NCBI GenBank assembly: GCA_019745395.1
Contig: JAIETG010000007.1
Location: 1-64,000, forward strand
From: Rhabdochlamydiaceae bacterium
GTDB taxonomy: Bacteria; Chlamydiota; Chlamydiia; Chlamydiales; Rhabdochlamydiaceae
DNA: 64,000 bases
Direction: 5' to 3'
Numbering within the stretch: the first letter of the stretch is position 1; each line of letters starts with the position of its first letter. The notes beneath the pieces are model-generated. The model had not been told where the DNA came from. It made no database searches and worked only from the letters and a program-made list of their open reading frames with translations. A program made the translations under genes and the position numbers. Positions 1-8,209 of this stretch are shown in pieces.

Positions 1-17
1 CATTAAAAAGGGATAGC

Positions 18-1310
18 TTAGTTGTGGCATGGTATTTTACCTCCGGGCTTGAAACCATTTTTCATCTTGTCGATCATTGCCTGGCGAGCCGCAGTGGCAT
101 CAGCAGGTTGATGATCGAGTTTAGTTCTGTATTCGACTGGTGTCGCAATGACTTGAGATGGGGCCGGGGTCATATCTTCGAGCAGAGCATCGAATCTTGC
201 TTGAATGTAGACCGCTGTCTTCCCATCTAGATTTGCATTCTTTTGACGCGCTTTGATGACTTCTTTCTTGATTTCCAAGTCAGACATGTCATCAATTCTG
301 GCCAAAGTTTTAGAGTCCAGGAAACCCTCTGCAACTTTTTGCAATTTAACCCGTTCTCTAACGAGAGATCTGATAAATGCAGCGTCCATGTTGTTGTATT
401 TCTCATTCTCTCTTTTTTCCTTGTCTTGGGGCTTCATGGGAACGCGTTCCCCATTGGGAGCTTTCACAGGAGTTTCATGGGTTGCATAAGGATTTTCCTT
501 AGACATGTAACCCACTTCTTTCTCTTCCTTTTCTTCTCCTTCGTCTTCCTCTTCTTTGAGGTCAACGTCCCCATTTTTTAGTGAGGTGAGTTCAGCGGAT
601 AGCTTGTCTTTTTCTTCAGCTAGCCTACTTTTCTCTGCCTCGAGATTTGCGACGCGGGCAAGCAGCTGTTCAATTTGATTAGCTACATTGTCCTCCATCA
701 AAATCTCGTCATCATCAATTTTGACTTTCCTTTTAGCCATATTGGCCTCCTCTATTAAGATTTCTTCTGCATCGAAACTGTCTAATGCGATTCTTGCCTC
801 GCTGCCTGCTCTGGCGTTGTCTACAATGCTCAGGTGGTTGTATTTGATATTGGTTTGACGGAAGTTGTAAGGCTGGTCGTTGTAGTTACCCTCTTCCGGG
901 ATGAGATCGACGGTATATCCAAGAGATAGCTCTCTTCGGTTTCTTTCAGTAACGTCCTTGACACTGGCCAGATCTGTGATCAATAAATTGGAAAGGACGA
1001 ACTCGCCGTCTTGAGTAATTGTTTCCCCTGTATAGCCAATGGCAAGACGTTTGGCATTTTCAGCCGAGACAAGACGTTCTTGAGGATGCCCATTTGTCAC
1101 AGGAATCATTTTCATGCTGTCTAAGCTATCGATTTTGAAAACTTCGTCAGGATGGCGAAGTTCTTTGCGAATAGTTCCATCGGGGTTTTTATAGAGAAAA
1201 ACGCCCGTGCGGGTGACTATAGCGTTTGCTTTGATGTACCCTTCATCAGTGATGAAGGCATCTCCTTTGACTTGTCCTCTATCAAAACGAGCAACATCGG
1301 TTAACTTCAT
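18..1310 (-). CDS. DUF2213 phage protein (prohead protease/scaffold type)
   Basis: About 430 residues. The first ~185 residues match the DUF2213 phage family: an N-terminal block on acquiring and cleaving capsid parts (start MKLTDVARFDRGQVKG), a conserved NGHP motif, and a segment ending in ELSLGY and HLSIVDNARAG. Such proteins lie next to MuF and portal genes and are thought to act as prohead proteases. The C-terminal half is highly charged, with a Glu/Lys-rich coiled coil around residues 210-270, as in a protease fused to a scaffolding region. The ATG at 1310 is preferred over the TTG four codons upstream because it opens directly on the family N-terminus. It is the third gene of the minus-strand portal-MuF-DUF2213 cluster. 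The protease role is inferred from family and position. Confidence 0.8.
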   Translation of the reverse strand: MKLTDVARFDRGQVKGDAFITDEGYIKANAIVTRTGVFLYKNPDGTIRKELRHPDEVFKIDSLDSMKMIPVTNGHPQERLVSAENAKRLAIGYTGETITQDGEFVLSNLLITDLASVKDVTERNRRELSLGYTVDLIPEEGNYNDQPYNFRQTNIKYNHLSIVDNARAGSEARIALDSFDAEEILIEEANMAKRKVKIDDDEILMEDNVANQIEQLLARVANLEAEKSRLAEEKDKLSAELTSLKNGDVDLKEEEDEGEEKEEKEVGYMSKENPYATHETPVKAPNGERVPMKPQDKEKRENEKYNNMDAAFIRSLVRERVKLQKVAEGFLDSKTLARIDDMSDLEIKKEVIKARQKNANLDGKTAVYIQARFDALLEDMTPAPSQVIATPVEYRTKLDHQPADATAARQAMIDKMKNGFKPGGKIPCHN

Positions 1311-1322
1311 TTCTCTACCCAA

Positions 1323-1478
1323 AGATCAAAATGTTAAAATCACAACTTTTTCAATTCGAATAAGTTGGGTGACTGGTTAGCTGGATGGTTGGGTAGATGG
1401 GTGTATGGATTGCTGGTAAGCTTATTGGTTGGATAGACGAGTAGTTGGGTAGGGGGAGAAATAATTTAATTGGGTCAT
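1323..1478. repeat. G/T-rich low-complexity spacer between two phage head genes
   Basis: The 156-base gap between the MuF and DUF2213 genes is strongly strand-asymmetric. On the plus strand it is a run of degenerate units such as ggttggatag, gttgggtaga and tggatggttggg (about 1360-1457). On the transcribed minus strand this is a C/A-rich, probably unstructured leader. A shorter tract of similar type (gagtagttgggg, gaactgggt) lies at 26987-27006 between other phage genes. No gene or clear hairpin is visible. Confidence 0.5.
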
Positions 1479-3317
1479 CTAGATGTCTAACAGTCCTTCT
1501 AGTACAGGAACTGCTACGCATCGGCAATTATGTACAACTAGGCTAGAATTTTTGTCTCTTATGCTGTAGTATCCCTGTGCCGTTTCAAGGTTATATACAT
1601 GCCCAGAAAATTTACTTCTAGTCTTATTGATAATGCGAGTGCCCTCTATTCCCAGGGTTTTAGTTTGCGTCAAATCGCTTTGAGGCTTTCCGTAAACGCC
1701 GACAATCTGAGCAAACATCTCCGAGCTAAAGGAATTGACACCAAAGCCAATAGACTTGGCCGAAAGCCTCATAATTTTAAGGAACTGCCCATTCAAGAAT
1801 TGTTGCTCCTCCATAGCCAAGGGATGAGTGTTAAGGAGCTCTCCGAAAGATACAATATCGCCAGAAGATCGATAGAACAAAGATTGCGAAAGAATGGCGT
1901 CTCTATTCGGAATAGCTCCGAAGCCAATTTTAATCGTATGGCGAAGCTCACTATTGAACAGAGAAAAGAGCTTACTAAATCCGCAAATAAAGCTCTCAGG
2001 GGCGCAAATCAACCTATTCATAGTAGATTCAAGGCTGCTAAGAGCAGGCAGGAAAATATTTCTAAAATCAACATCGGACCAGGAGAAAATGAATTCTGCA
2101 AAATCTTGCAATATTTTCAAATTCCACACATCCGGCAGTTTGCAATCGAGCGATATAATGTCGACCTGCTTGTCGGAAAAGTCGCCATGGAATTTTCCAC
2201 TGTCCACACGCGATTGACTAAAACCGAGAAATTCTTGCATCGTCTTAAAACAATTTTCGAAAGTAAACTTGTTTTTGTTTATGTCCATTTTTGCTCTATC
2301 GAAAGTCTGATTTCTAGCACTAATTATATAATCTCCCAACTCAATACTCTCAATTCTGACCCAACCGCGGTTGGTAAGTATTGGGTGATTCGGTGTCGCT
2401 TTCAAAGTACAGCCATTATCCGCAACGATCTCGGTCAAATCACCACTATACCGATACCTAAACAACTTATTCACACTATCAAAGCTAAAGAACTCTAGAC
2501 TTCCTGGAAAACAATTTATATCAGTTCCCGGATGGCCTGTATCTTTCGGTGGATGATCCCAACGAAATTTCTTGCCATCATGGGCCCTGTGGGTAGGTCG
2601 AACTCTTTCATCGCCTGCCGTTTGCCAGATGTATTCCTCGACGCCTAATTCTTGCTGCCTAAGTTTGGTTAAGCTCGCATTCAATTTAGATGTCTGGTCT
2701 CTCGCGATTAACTTCGCGCGCCGTCTAGTAATTCCGAATCTTTCTTGGATGGATTGAGTCATTGAGTGAAATCTGCTGCCTTCCTGCAAGCCTCTTTCGA
2801 TGATCTGTGCGACCTGATCGAGTTCTTGCGCTGGAAGAGAGCGGACTAATTGAGCATTTTGGCTTCCAAACAGTTTTAACTGATCCTGAAGCCAAGGCTG
2901 GTCGATAAAAATATCAATCCCGAATACGGAATTGTTGATTCTGTCGAACTGCCTTTTATTGTACCTGGCGACTTGTACGCCAATTATTTTCGATTCCGCT
3001 ATTGTATCTTCAACTTTACCCTTTATAGCTTGTATTACAGAATTTATCAATCTTTTTAGTGTATCTGAAAAATCATCACCCCTTGAAACAGAGGTAGGAT
3101 AGAGCTGTTCTACCTCGGAAATCAGAGAGGGGAGTGCTGGGAGAATAATTTCTTTGATTTGTTTTTTTAATTCGTTGGTCAGAGAGAAAAGTACCCTCAT
3201 ATATTCTCGTTCCTGAGAAGATGGGGGATGCCATTTAGGAGGCTTTTTCAGTTTTACCGGTTTGGCTTTCCCGAGTCGACGCTGATTAATTTTTGTCCGT
3301 TGATCAATCGAAACCAT
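1479..3317 (-). CDS. Phage head morphogenesis protein (MuF/SPP1 gp7 type) interrupted by an intein
   Basis: The 612-residue precursor contains a 329-residue intein (residues 269-597), leaving a 283-residue mature protein after splicing. Mature residues ~160-270 carry the MuF signature: SMTQSIQERFGITRRRAKLI, the ARDQ motif, then DERVRPTHRAHDGKKF and HPGTDIN, which rejoins with CRCVAVPV after splicing. MuF proteins are minor capsid components that act with the portal during head assembly. The gene starts two bases after the portal stop codon, so the two are translationally coupled. The intein breaks the conserved NCRC motif exactly, so splicing is presumably required for function. No frameshift or internal stop is seen. 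Confidence 0.92.
   Translation of the reverse strand: MVSIDQRTKINQRRLGKAKPVKLKKPPKWHPPSSQEREYMRVLFSLTNELKKQIKEIILPALPSLISEVEQLYPTSVSRGDDFSDTLKRLINSVIQAIKGKVEDTIAESKIIGVQVARYNKRQFDRINNSVFGIDIFIDQPWLQDQLKLFGSQNAQLVRSLPAQELDQVAQIIERGLQEGSRFHSMTQSIQERFGITRRRAKLIARDQTSKLNASLTKLRQQELGVEEYIWQTAGDERVRPTHRAHDGKKFRWDHPPKDTGHPGTDINCFPGSLEFFSFDSVNKLFRYRYSGDLTEIVADNGCTLKATPNHPILTNRGWVRIESIELGDYIISARNQTFDRAKMDINKNKFTFENCFKTMQEFLGFSQSRVDSGKFHGDFSDKQVDIISLDCKLPDVWNLKILQDFAEFIFSWSDVDFRNIFLPALSSLESTMNRLICAPESFICGFSKLFSLFNSELRHTIKIGFGAIPNRDAILSQSLFYRSSGDIVSFGELLNTHPLAMEEQQFLNGQFLKIMRLSAKSIGFGVNSFSSEMFAQIVGVYGKPQSDLTQTKTLGIEGTRIINKTRSKFSGHVYNLETAQGYYSIRDKNSSLVVHNCRCVAVPVLEGLLDI
1527..2513 (-). mobile_element. 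Intein inserted at the Cys-Arg-Cys motif of MuF
   Basis: The first residue is Cys (codon 2513-2511), opening block A with CFPGSLEFF. Block B is TPNHPILTNRGW (T40 and H43 of the intein) followed by the ELGDYI block. The C-terminal blocks are SGHVYNLETAQGYY and LVVHN (last Asn codon 1529-1527), followed by the +1 Cys of CRC. All residues needed for Cys-type protein splicing are present: Cys1, TxxH, penultimate His, terminal Asn and Cys+1. A bare Hint fold needs about 140 residues, but this intein has a linker of roughly 190-215 residues. That linker shows no LAGLIDADG or HNH motif and is unusually rich in Phe and Ser. An open reading frame lies on the opposite strand over almost the entire element. 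Confidence 0.93.
1599..2498 (+). CDS. Putative homing endonuclease encoded antisense within the intein (HTH-HTH plus Vsr/EDxHD-like nuclease)
   Basis: 299 codons, ATG start with an AAGG 8 bases upstream (1587-1590), entirely inside the intein on the other strand. Two similar helix-turn-helix units are visible: residues ~17-45 (LYSQGFSLRQIALRLSV) and ~71-101 (LHSQGMSVKELSERYNI). After a basic linker, residues 160-232 resemble the Vsr/DUF559/EDxHD branch of PD-(D/E)xK nucleases: GPGENEF (E163/E165), RYNVDLLVG (D189), AMEFSTVH (E198, H203), then KTEKFLHRLKTIFESKLVFVYV. The last ~65 residues lie over the Hint N-terminal coding region and may be little constrained. Codons are in register with the sense codons, second base opposite second base. 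Neither activity nor homing is shown; the call rests on motif pattern and location. Confidence 0.8.
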   Translation: MPRKFTSSLIDNASALYSQGFSLRQIALRLSVNADNLSKHLRAKGIDTKANRLGRKPHNFKELPIQELLLLHSQGMSVKELSERYNIARRSIEQRLRKNGVSIRNSSEANFNRMAKLTIEQRKELTKSANKALRGANQPIHSRFKAAKSRQENISKINIGPGENEFCKILQYFQIPHIRQFAIERYNVDLLVGKVAMEFSTVHTRLTKTEKFLHRLKTIFESKLVFVYVHFCSIESLISSTNYIISQLNTLNSDPTAVGKYWVIRCRFQSTAIIRNDLGQITTIPIPKQLIHTIKAKEL

Positions 3318-3319
3318 TG

Positions 3320-4777
3320 TTACACCGTTAAGCGAGATCTGATCCCTGTTGGCATAAAATCGGGTCCAATGCCTGGAGGAGGGGATTCTTGAGCCTCTTT
3401 TTCCTTCTCTAATTCAGAGACTTCTGCTGGGTCAAAACCTCCCTTACGTCCTTCTAAATCAACCTCTGTATTCATAGACCAACGGTTTCCGCCGAAACGA
3501 GAGACGGCTACTTCAGCAGGATCCAGAACTCCTCTGTCGAGATAAATGGCGTCTGTTTCTGCGACGATTTTCCTAACGAGAGCTTCCTGTTCTTCGGTGT
3601 TTTGCCATAGAGGAACAAATTGAATAGACCAATTATCTGATTCGACTCCGCCGAAGGGTCCATCTTGAGAGAGCATGATGTAGCGAGTGAGCTTTTCGAG
3701 CATTGGCTTGAGCTTAGATTCTTGCTCTTGTTTGACCATATCGTAAAAATTTCTAACATCATTGTCTCCTGTGGCATTCATGCCCGCCGCACTTCTTCCG
3801 AAGAGCAAGGATACGGGAACGCCAGAGACCGCAGATAGAGCCAGCATAAAGCGGTCGAGAAGCTCAGGGATGCCAGAGATATTGGTTGATGCTTTTTCAT
3901 ATTTCTCCTCCGCATCCAATATCATCGTGTTGGTTGCGCCTTTGGTTAAATTGAGCAAGTCAAGCCGTTTCATGACTTGATTATCTGCACACTGAGAGGC
4001 GATCAATTCAGCGAGATTGGGGATTGAGAGAGTATAATTGACGAAATCTTGCATGATCAGTCCCGCATTGGCGAAAGCCGTCGAATAGTTGCGTAGCTCC
4101 TCGTAAATCGATTGAATCAGTGGATCACCCCATCCGTTATTGAAGTTTTGCTGTCTTGGGGGAAGCAAGGACCAATCGGCCCTTAAAATACGAGAGTGGT
4201 GTACATAGAAAAGAGCTCCTGTCCGCGTATCATTGACGGTATAGACGTTGGGAAATCCATAATTCGGGCTATTGAGATCCTTTTCGAACGTTCCGTCACG
4301 GCTAAAAGACTGGTAGCGATCGAAGACATGCAACCATTTCACATCGCGGATATTTTTCTCATCGACAGGTTCTTCAAGTGGCAATCCATCTGCGATCCCC
4401 ATCACACAGAGGGCTCCTCCATACAATCTGGCCCATCGAAGCACTGTGATTAGATTGAAATTGGCCTTAATGGATTCCATCTTGGCGTTTATCTCTTGAT
4501 TCGTATCACCTTCGATTTCCCATCCTTGCCGTACCATTTCAGCAGGGACGATATCCATAATTCTACGAGTAACCCCGTCGGACCTGTAAAGCTGATCTAG
4601 TTCAGTCTGTTCGAAAATCCTCTCTAGTCGAAAGTGTGCGTTGACGTTTTTATCTCTACCGCGCATGCCAAGCCCTGTCAGGACGTTGATCCAGCCATCA
4701 GATTTAACAGCTCCATCGTTATGAGGAATGCGGCTTTGTTCTTCGGCGGATTTTTTCTCAAAATTGTAGGTGCCCAT
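3320..4777 (-). CDS. Phage portal protein (DUF1073 family)
   Basis: About 485 residues. The N-terminus carries the DUF1073 portal signature: SDGWINVLTGLGMRGRDK, FEQTELDQLYRSDGVTRRIM and DIVPAEMVRQGWEIEG. GWGDPLIQSIYEELRNY and VSGVPVSLLFGRSAAGMNATG follow, the latter typical of the portal clip/stem region. Portal proteins form the dodecameric vertex through which TerL pumps DNA. The ATG at 4777 is chosen over an in-frame TTG three codons upstream, and a GGAG lies just before it. In most phages TerL directly precedes portal. Here TerL is 19 kb upstream on the same strand, with cargo between. Confidence 0.9.
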   Translation of the reverse strand: MGTYNFEKKSAEEQSRIPHNDGAVKSDGWINVLTGLGMRGRDKNVNAHFRLERIFEQTELDQLYRSDGVTRRIMDIVPAEMVRQGWEIEGDTNQEINAKMESIKANFNLITVLRWARLYGGALCVMGIADGLPLEEPVDEKNIRDVKWLHVFDRYQSFSRDGTFEKDLNSPNYGFPNVYTVNDTRTGALFYVHHSRILRADWSLLPPRQQNFNNGWGDPLIQSIYEELRNYSTAFANAGLIMQDFVNYTLSIPNLAELIASQCADNQVMKRLDLLNLTKGATNTMILDAEEKYEKASTNISGIPELLDRFMLALSAVSGVPVSLLFGRSAAGMNATGDNDVRNFYDMVKQEQESKLKPMLEKLTRYIMLSQDGPFGGVESDNWSIQFVPLWQNTEEQEALVRKIVAETDAIYLDRGVLDPAEVAVSRFGGNRWSMNTEVDLEGRKGGFDPAEVSELEKEKEAQESPPPGIGPDFMPTGIRSRLTV

Positions 4778-4974
4778 ATTCTCCAAAGAGTTAGAGGATA
4801 AAAATTGCGATTTCTTTGAGAAAATGGGTTAGTTGCGTAGAAACGGCTTATAGATCGCCGATGGGTCTTTTGAGTTAAATGTTTTTGACTCGTTAAAATT
4901 TATCCTATCATAGACATACAAAAAATAACAGGGCAAGCTCGAGTCTTTTTTCTTCCTATCGTAAGAAAGCCTAT

Positions 4975-5145
4975 TTATCTTTTGCTTAGCCTATTTATTT
5001 TTGTCAACATGATTGCCAATAGAACTGTCTGAGTCACAAGGGCGATAACGACAACCCAACCAAATATCTCCATCCCCATGCAGCAGCTTTTCATCATGCC
5101 CATCATTTCGGGATTGCCTTGCATCATATTCATTTGCCCATCCAT
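4975..5145 (-). CDS. Small Met/Cys-rich membrane peptide of the copper module
   Basis: A 56-residue protein with a GAGG Shine-Dalgarno sequence about six bases before its ATG. The N-terminal half is Met-rich with a Cys pair (MDGQMNMMQG, MMGMMKSCCMGM), as in copper-binding peptides. One transmembrane helix follows (EIFGWVVVIALVTQTVLLAI), then a short basic tail. It is the last gene of the minus-strand copA cluster, 42 bases after the next small membrane peptide. A role in Cu(I) handling at the membrane is inferred from composition and context; I do not recognise a named family. Confidence 0.65.
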   Translation of the reverse strand: MDGQMNMMQGNPEMMGMMKSCCMGMEIFGWVVVIALVTQTVLLAIMLTKINRLSKR

Positions 5146-5187
5146 AAAAACCTCTTTATTTTTTCTTAAAGACTTTACCTATCCCTT

Positions 5188-5325
5188 TTAATGGCAGCCT
5201 GTATGCTTATCGTCGTCCTTCCCTTTACCCTTATTTTTACGAAAGCCCTTCATAAACGAGCCCCCACAACATCCAACCATGCAAAGTGCTAAAACGAGAA
5301 TTACAATAACAACAGTCCAATCCAT
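5188..5325 (-). CDS. Small membrane peptide of the copper module
   Basis: A 45-residue protein with a GAAGG ribosome site five bases before the ATG. A hydrophobic helix (MDWTVVIVILVLALCMVGCC) ends in a Cys pair followed by GGSF. A strongly basic and then acidic tail follows (KGFRKNKGKGKDDD), ending HTGCH. It resembles the short one-helix proteins (DUF2933-like) that often accompany copper ATPases, though identity is uncertain. It sits 55 bases downstream of copA in the same direction. Confidence 0.6.
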   Translation of the reverse strand: MDWTVVIVILVLALCMVGCCGGSFMKGFRKNKGKGKDDDKHTGCH

Positions 5326-5380
5326 AGTACCTTCAACACTCTCATTTTAGAGTGTCATTTAATCTTATCGGTAGAGGTTC

Positions 5381-7567
5381 TTATAATTTTTGTCTATTTA
5401 ATCTCAGAGAATTCATGATGACAGATACAGAACTCAAGGTCATGGCTGCGCTCGCAATAATGGGGCTGAGTAAAAGCCCAAATACAGGATAAAGCACACC
5501 AGCAGCAATAGGGACCCCTAAAGCGTTGTAAATAAAAGCAAACCAGAGATTTTGTTTGATATTGCGCATGGTGGCATGGCTAAGCTTTCTTGCTCTTGCA
5601 ATTCCTCTGAGGTCTCCTTTAACAAGAGTAATTCCTGCACTTTCTATCGCAATATCAGTGCCAGTTCCCATCGCAATACCAACATTAGCCTGGGCAAGCG
5701 CTGGAGCATCATTGATGCCATCCCCAGCCATAGCTACAAACCGCCCCTCCGTTTGAAGGCCCTTGATAATCCTGTTCTTATCTTCAGGCAACACCTCAGC
5801 TTCAATTTCATCGATACCCAGTGCTTGCCCTACCGCTCTTGCCGTTGTCTTATTATCCCCCGTTAGCATGACAATCCGAATACCTTCTTTATGCAACATT
5901 TCAATAGCTTCTTTGGTAGAGGCTTTGATGACATCTGAAACAGCAAGCACCCCAGCTAATTTCTCATCAATTGCTAGATATAAGACGGTTTGCCCTTGCT
6001 GACGTAGAGATTCAGCCTTTTCATGGGCGATACTCAGATCAATCTTTAAGTCTGAAAGGAGCTTTTGATTACCAATTGCTACCGTTTTTCCTGTTATTTT
6101 CCCAATAACTCCTTTCCCAGTCACACTCTTGAAATCTTCTATGGGCAGTAAGGATAAGCTTTTCTCTTTAGCTCTAGACACAATTGGAACACCTAAGGGG
6201 TGTTCACTGGAAATTTCCAAACTAGCGGCTAGTAGAAGAAGTTCATCCTCGTTTTTTTCTCCAAAACTCAAAATCGTCGTTAATTTTGGCTTCCCTTCCG
6301 TCAAAGTTCCCGTTTTATCGACAACAACGATATCCACCTTAGACATCAGCTCAAGAGCTTCAGCATTTTTAATTAAAATGCCAGATCTAGCGCCTTGACC
6401 CACACCGACCATAATGGACATCGGGGTCGCAAGACCCAGAGCACAGGGACAAGCAATGATGAGAACAGCAACGGCGTTAATGAGCGCATGAGCCAAAGCA
6501 GGGGAAGGACCTATAAGTCCCCAAATAATAAACGTAAGAATGGCCGTAGCTATGACCGCAGGCACAAAATAAGAAGAGACAAGATCGGCAAGCTTTTGAA
6601 TAGGAGCACGACTGCGTTGTGCATCGCTGACCATTTGAATAATCCTAGAGAGCAATGTCTCACTGCCCACTCGTTCAGCTCGCATGATAAAACTGCCACT
6701 GCCATTCAAGGTAGCACCTGTTACCTTATCTCCCACATGTTTAGTGACAGGAAACGGCTCTCCCGTAATCATAGACTCATCGATGGAACTACTTCCTTCA
6801 AGAACAATTCCATCGGTGGGGACTTTTTCGCCAGGTCTTACACGTAACCTATCTCCCTTTTTAATCTCTTCAAGGGGGATATCTTTCTCGCTTTTATCCT
6901 CTAAAATGATTCGTGCTGTCTTAGGCGCCAAATTTAGAAGAGCTCGAATCGCATGGCTTGTTCTGTCCCTAGCTCGTAGCTCTAAAACCTGTCCCAGGAG
7001 AACTAAAACAGTGATCACGCTAGCTGCCTCAAAATAAATGGGGATCTGATTGTTTTTATCCTGAAAGGATAGAGGAAAGATCGAAGGCCAGAATGCAGCA
7101 ATCATGCTATAGAGGTAAGCCGCCCCTACTCCTATGCTGATCAAAGTAAACATATTTAAACTTCGATTAATAATAGAGCTATAACCGCGAGTAAAAAACG
7201 GCCATCCACCCCAGAGAACTACTGGCGTTGCAAGAGTTGCTTGAATCCATAGGATGACTGTAGGCGAGAATCTGATTGAGAAGAGAGGCTCTATCATCGT
7301 AAAAAATAGGATAGGCAGCGTTAAAAAAAGACCCACCCAAAAACGTAGAGTCATCTCTTTTAACTCTATATTTTCTTCTTTTTCAGCTGTAAAAGTTTTT
7401 GGCTCTAAAGCCATTCCGCAAATGGGACAGCTTCCAGGTTTAGGCTGCACAATTTGAGGATGCATGGGGCAAGTGTATTCAACAGGAAAATGGGGAGGAT
7501 TAGCATTATTTGCTTTTTCAGAGGGAGAGTGATGTGAAGATGAGCAACAGTGAGGTTCGTGTTTCAT
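5381..7567 (-). CDS. copA: Copper-exporting P1B-type ATPase
   Basis: 728 residues. A His/Cys-rich start (HCCSSSHH) precedes one heavy-metal-binding domain at residues ~29-57 ([18 protein letters not shown]). There is no classical HMA domain. Eight transmembrane helices are expected. Signature motifs are the actuator TGE at 268-270, the metal-site CPC at 373-375, the phosphorylation motif DKTGTLT from 417, and the hinge GDGINDAP. The CPC motif together with the HMBD domain indicates a P1B-1/P1B-3 Cu exporter. It follows two small secreted proteins and precedes two small membrane peptides on the same strand, and is divergent from a TolC-like protein and a multicopper oxidase. Together they form a copper-resistance module. 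Confidence 0.93.
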   Translation of the reverse strand: MKHEPHCCSSSHHSPSEKANNANPPHFPVEYTCPMHPQIVQPKPGSCPICGMALEPKTFTAEKEENIELKEMTLRFWVGLFLTLPILFFTMIEPLFSIRFSPTVILWIQATLATPVVLWGGWPFFTRGYSSIINRSLNMFTLISIGVGAAYLYSMIAAFWPSIFPLSFQDKNNQIPIYFEAASVITVLVLLGQVLELRARDRTSHAIRALLNLAPKTARIILEDKSEKDIPLEEIKKGDRLRVRPGEKVPTDGIVLEGSSSIDESMITGEPFPVTKHVGDKVTGATLNGSGSFIMRAERVGSETLLSRIIQMVSDAQRSRAPIQKLADLVSSYFVPAVIATAILTFIIWGLIGPSPALAHALINAVAVLIIACPCALGLATPMSIMVGVGQGARSGILIKNAEALELMSKVDIVVVDKTGTLTEGKPKLTTILSFGEKNEDELLLLAASLEISSEHPLGVPIVSRAKEKSLSLLPIEDFKSVTGKGVIGKITGKTVAIGNQKLLSDLKIDLSIAHEKAESLRQQGQTVLYLAIDEKLAGVLAVSDVIKASTKEAIEMLHKEGIRIVMLTGDNKTTARAVGQALGIDEIEAEVLPEDKNRIIKGLQTEGRFVAMAGDGINDAPALAQANVGIAMGTGTDIAIESAGITLVKGDLRGIARARKLSHATMRNIKQNLWFAFIYNALGVPIAAGVLYPVFGLLLSPIIASAAMTLSSVSVIMNSLRLNRQKL

Positions 7568-7583
7568 GTTTTCTCATTGTCGC

Positions 7584-7907
7584 TTATTTCTTTTTTGCTG
7601 CCACCATTTCGACTGCTTGGTCCGGTGTCATGTTCATGCCCTTTTGACTAGCCATTTGCATTGCCTGTTGTCTTTGCGCATCGTTAAAGTCTTCACAAAA
7701 TATCTTTAAATTGGAATCATTCAACTTGTCGGAAAATCTTTTTGTCTCTTCTGAAAAATTCTTACACTCTTTCTTGTAATGATGTCTTTCGTAAGGGGGA
7801 CTGGCTGCTACAGTCCCATCTAAATCTTGAGAATTTTTCGCATGCACAGAGCCAAAATAACTACAGCAGACCACTATAAAAAGACCTATGATCTTTTGAA
7901 TTTTCAT
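7584..7907 (-). CDS. Small secreted hypothetical protein next to copA
   Basis: 107 residues with a clear Sec signal peptide (MKIQKIIGLFIVVCCSYFGSVHA, cleavage near residue 23). The mature part is hydrophilic and basic, with a Cys pair region (HHYKKECKNF, NLKIFCEDF), then a Met/Gln-rich stretch and MTPDQAVEMVAAKKK. I recognise no family. The gene ends 16 bases before copA and lies 25 bases after the metallothionein-like gene, so it is probably co-transcribed. A periplasmic role with copper is inferred from position only. Confidence 0.7.
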   Translation of the reverse strand: MKIQKIIGLFIVVCCSYFGSVHAKNSQDLDGTVAASPPYERHHYKKECKNFSEETKRFSDKLNDSNLKIFCEDFNDAQRQQAMQMASQKGMNMTPDQAVEMVAAKKK

Positions 7908-7932
7908 TTAGCATCCTATGCTATTTCTGATT

Positions 7933-8067
7933 TCACTTACATGAGGGGCAATGACACTCAGTACAAGTACATTTCTCGGCTGATCCTTTGCAGCCGCAGT
8001 CTTTAGCAGAGGCAAAAGAAATGAGTCCTAGGCTCACTGCGACAAAAGCTAGAAAAATCTTTTTCAT
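7933..8067 (-). CDS. Secreted metallothionein-like Cys-rich peptide
   Basis: A 44-residue protein started by ATG at 8067 with a strong AGGAG seven bases upstream. A longer open frame extends upstream, but its N-terminus looks non-coding. The first 21 residues are a signal peptide ending in FASA. The mature peptide of about 23 residues has seven Cys in CGC, CTC, CHC and single-Cys arrangements, plus one His, which is a metal-clamp composition. It is first in the minus-strand cluster with copA. A periplasmic copper chaperone or scavenger role is inferred. Exported metallothionein-like peptides are uncommon. Confidence 0.75.
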   Translation of the reverse strand: MKKIFLAFVAVSLGLISFASAKDCGCKGSAEKCTCTECHCPSCK

Positions 8068-8209
8068 ATAAGGCTCCTTTATTTGTAACCTGAAGTTTTT
8101 CTTAAAAGTATGACTTTTTCTCTTTTTATACAAGAAGTGCATGTCAGATTTTAAAGATTGTTTTACGTATTTCCTTGTTTTTCTCTCCTGTTTTCGATAT
8201 GGGAAAGGT

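Noticed and set aside
243-581. 112-codon antisense frame over the DUF2213 gene
   Set aside because: Phe/Leu-rich with no motif, a typical shadow of a Lys/Glu-rich sense protein. It contrasts with the antisense intein ORF, which shows two HTH units and nuclease residues.
1894-2217. 107-codon second plus-strand frame inside the intein
   Set aside because: Overlaps the endonuclease-like ORF in another frame, has no motif and lies over the region with nuclease residues in the preferred frame.
6395-6847. 150-codon frame antisense to copA
   Set aside because: No domain, basic low-complexity composition and no ribosome site. copA itself is fully conserved here.
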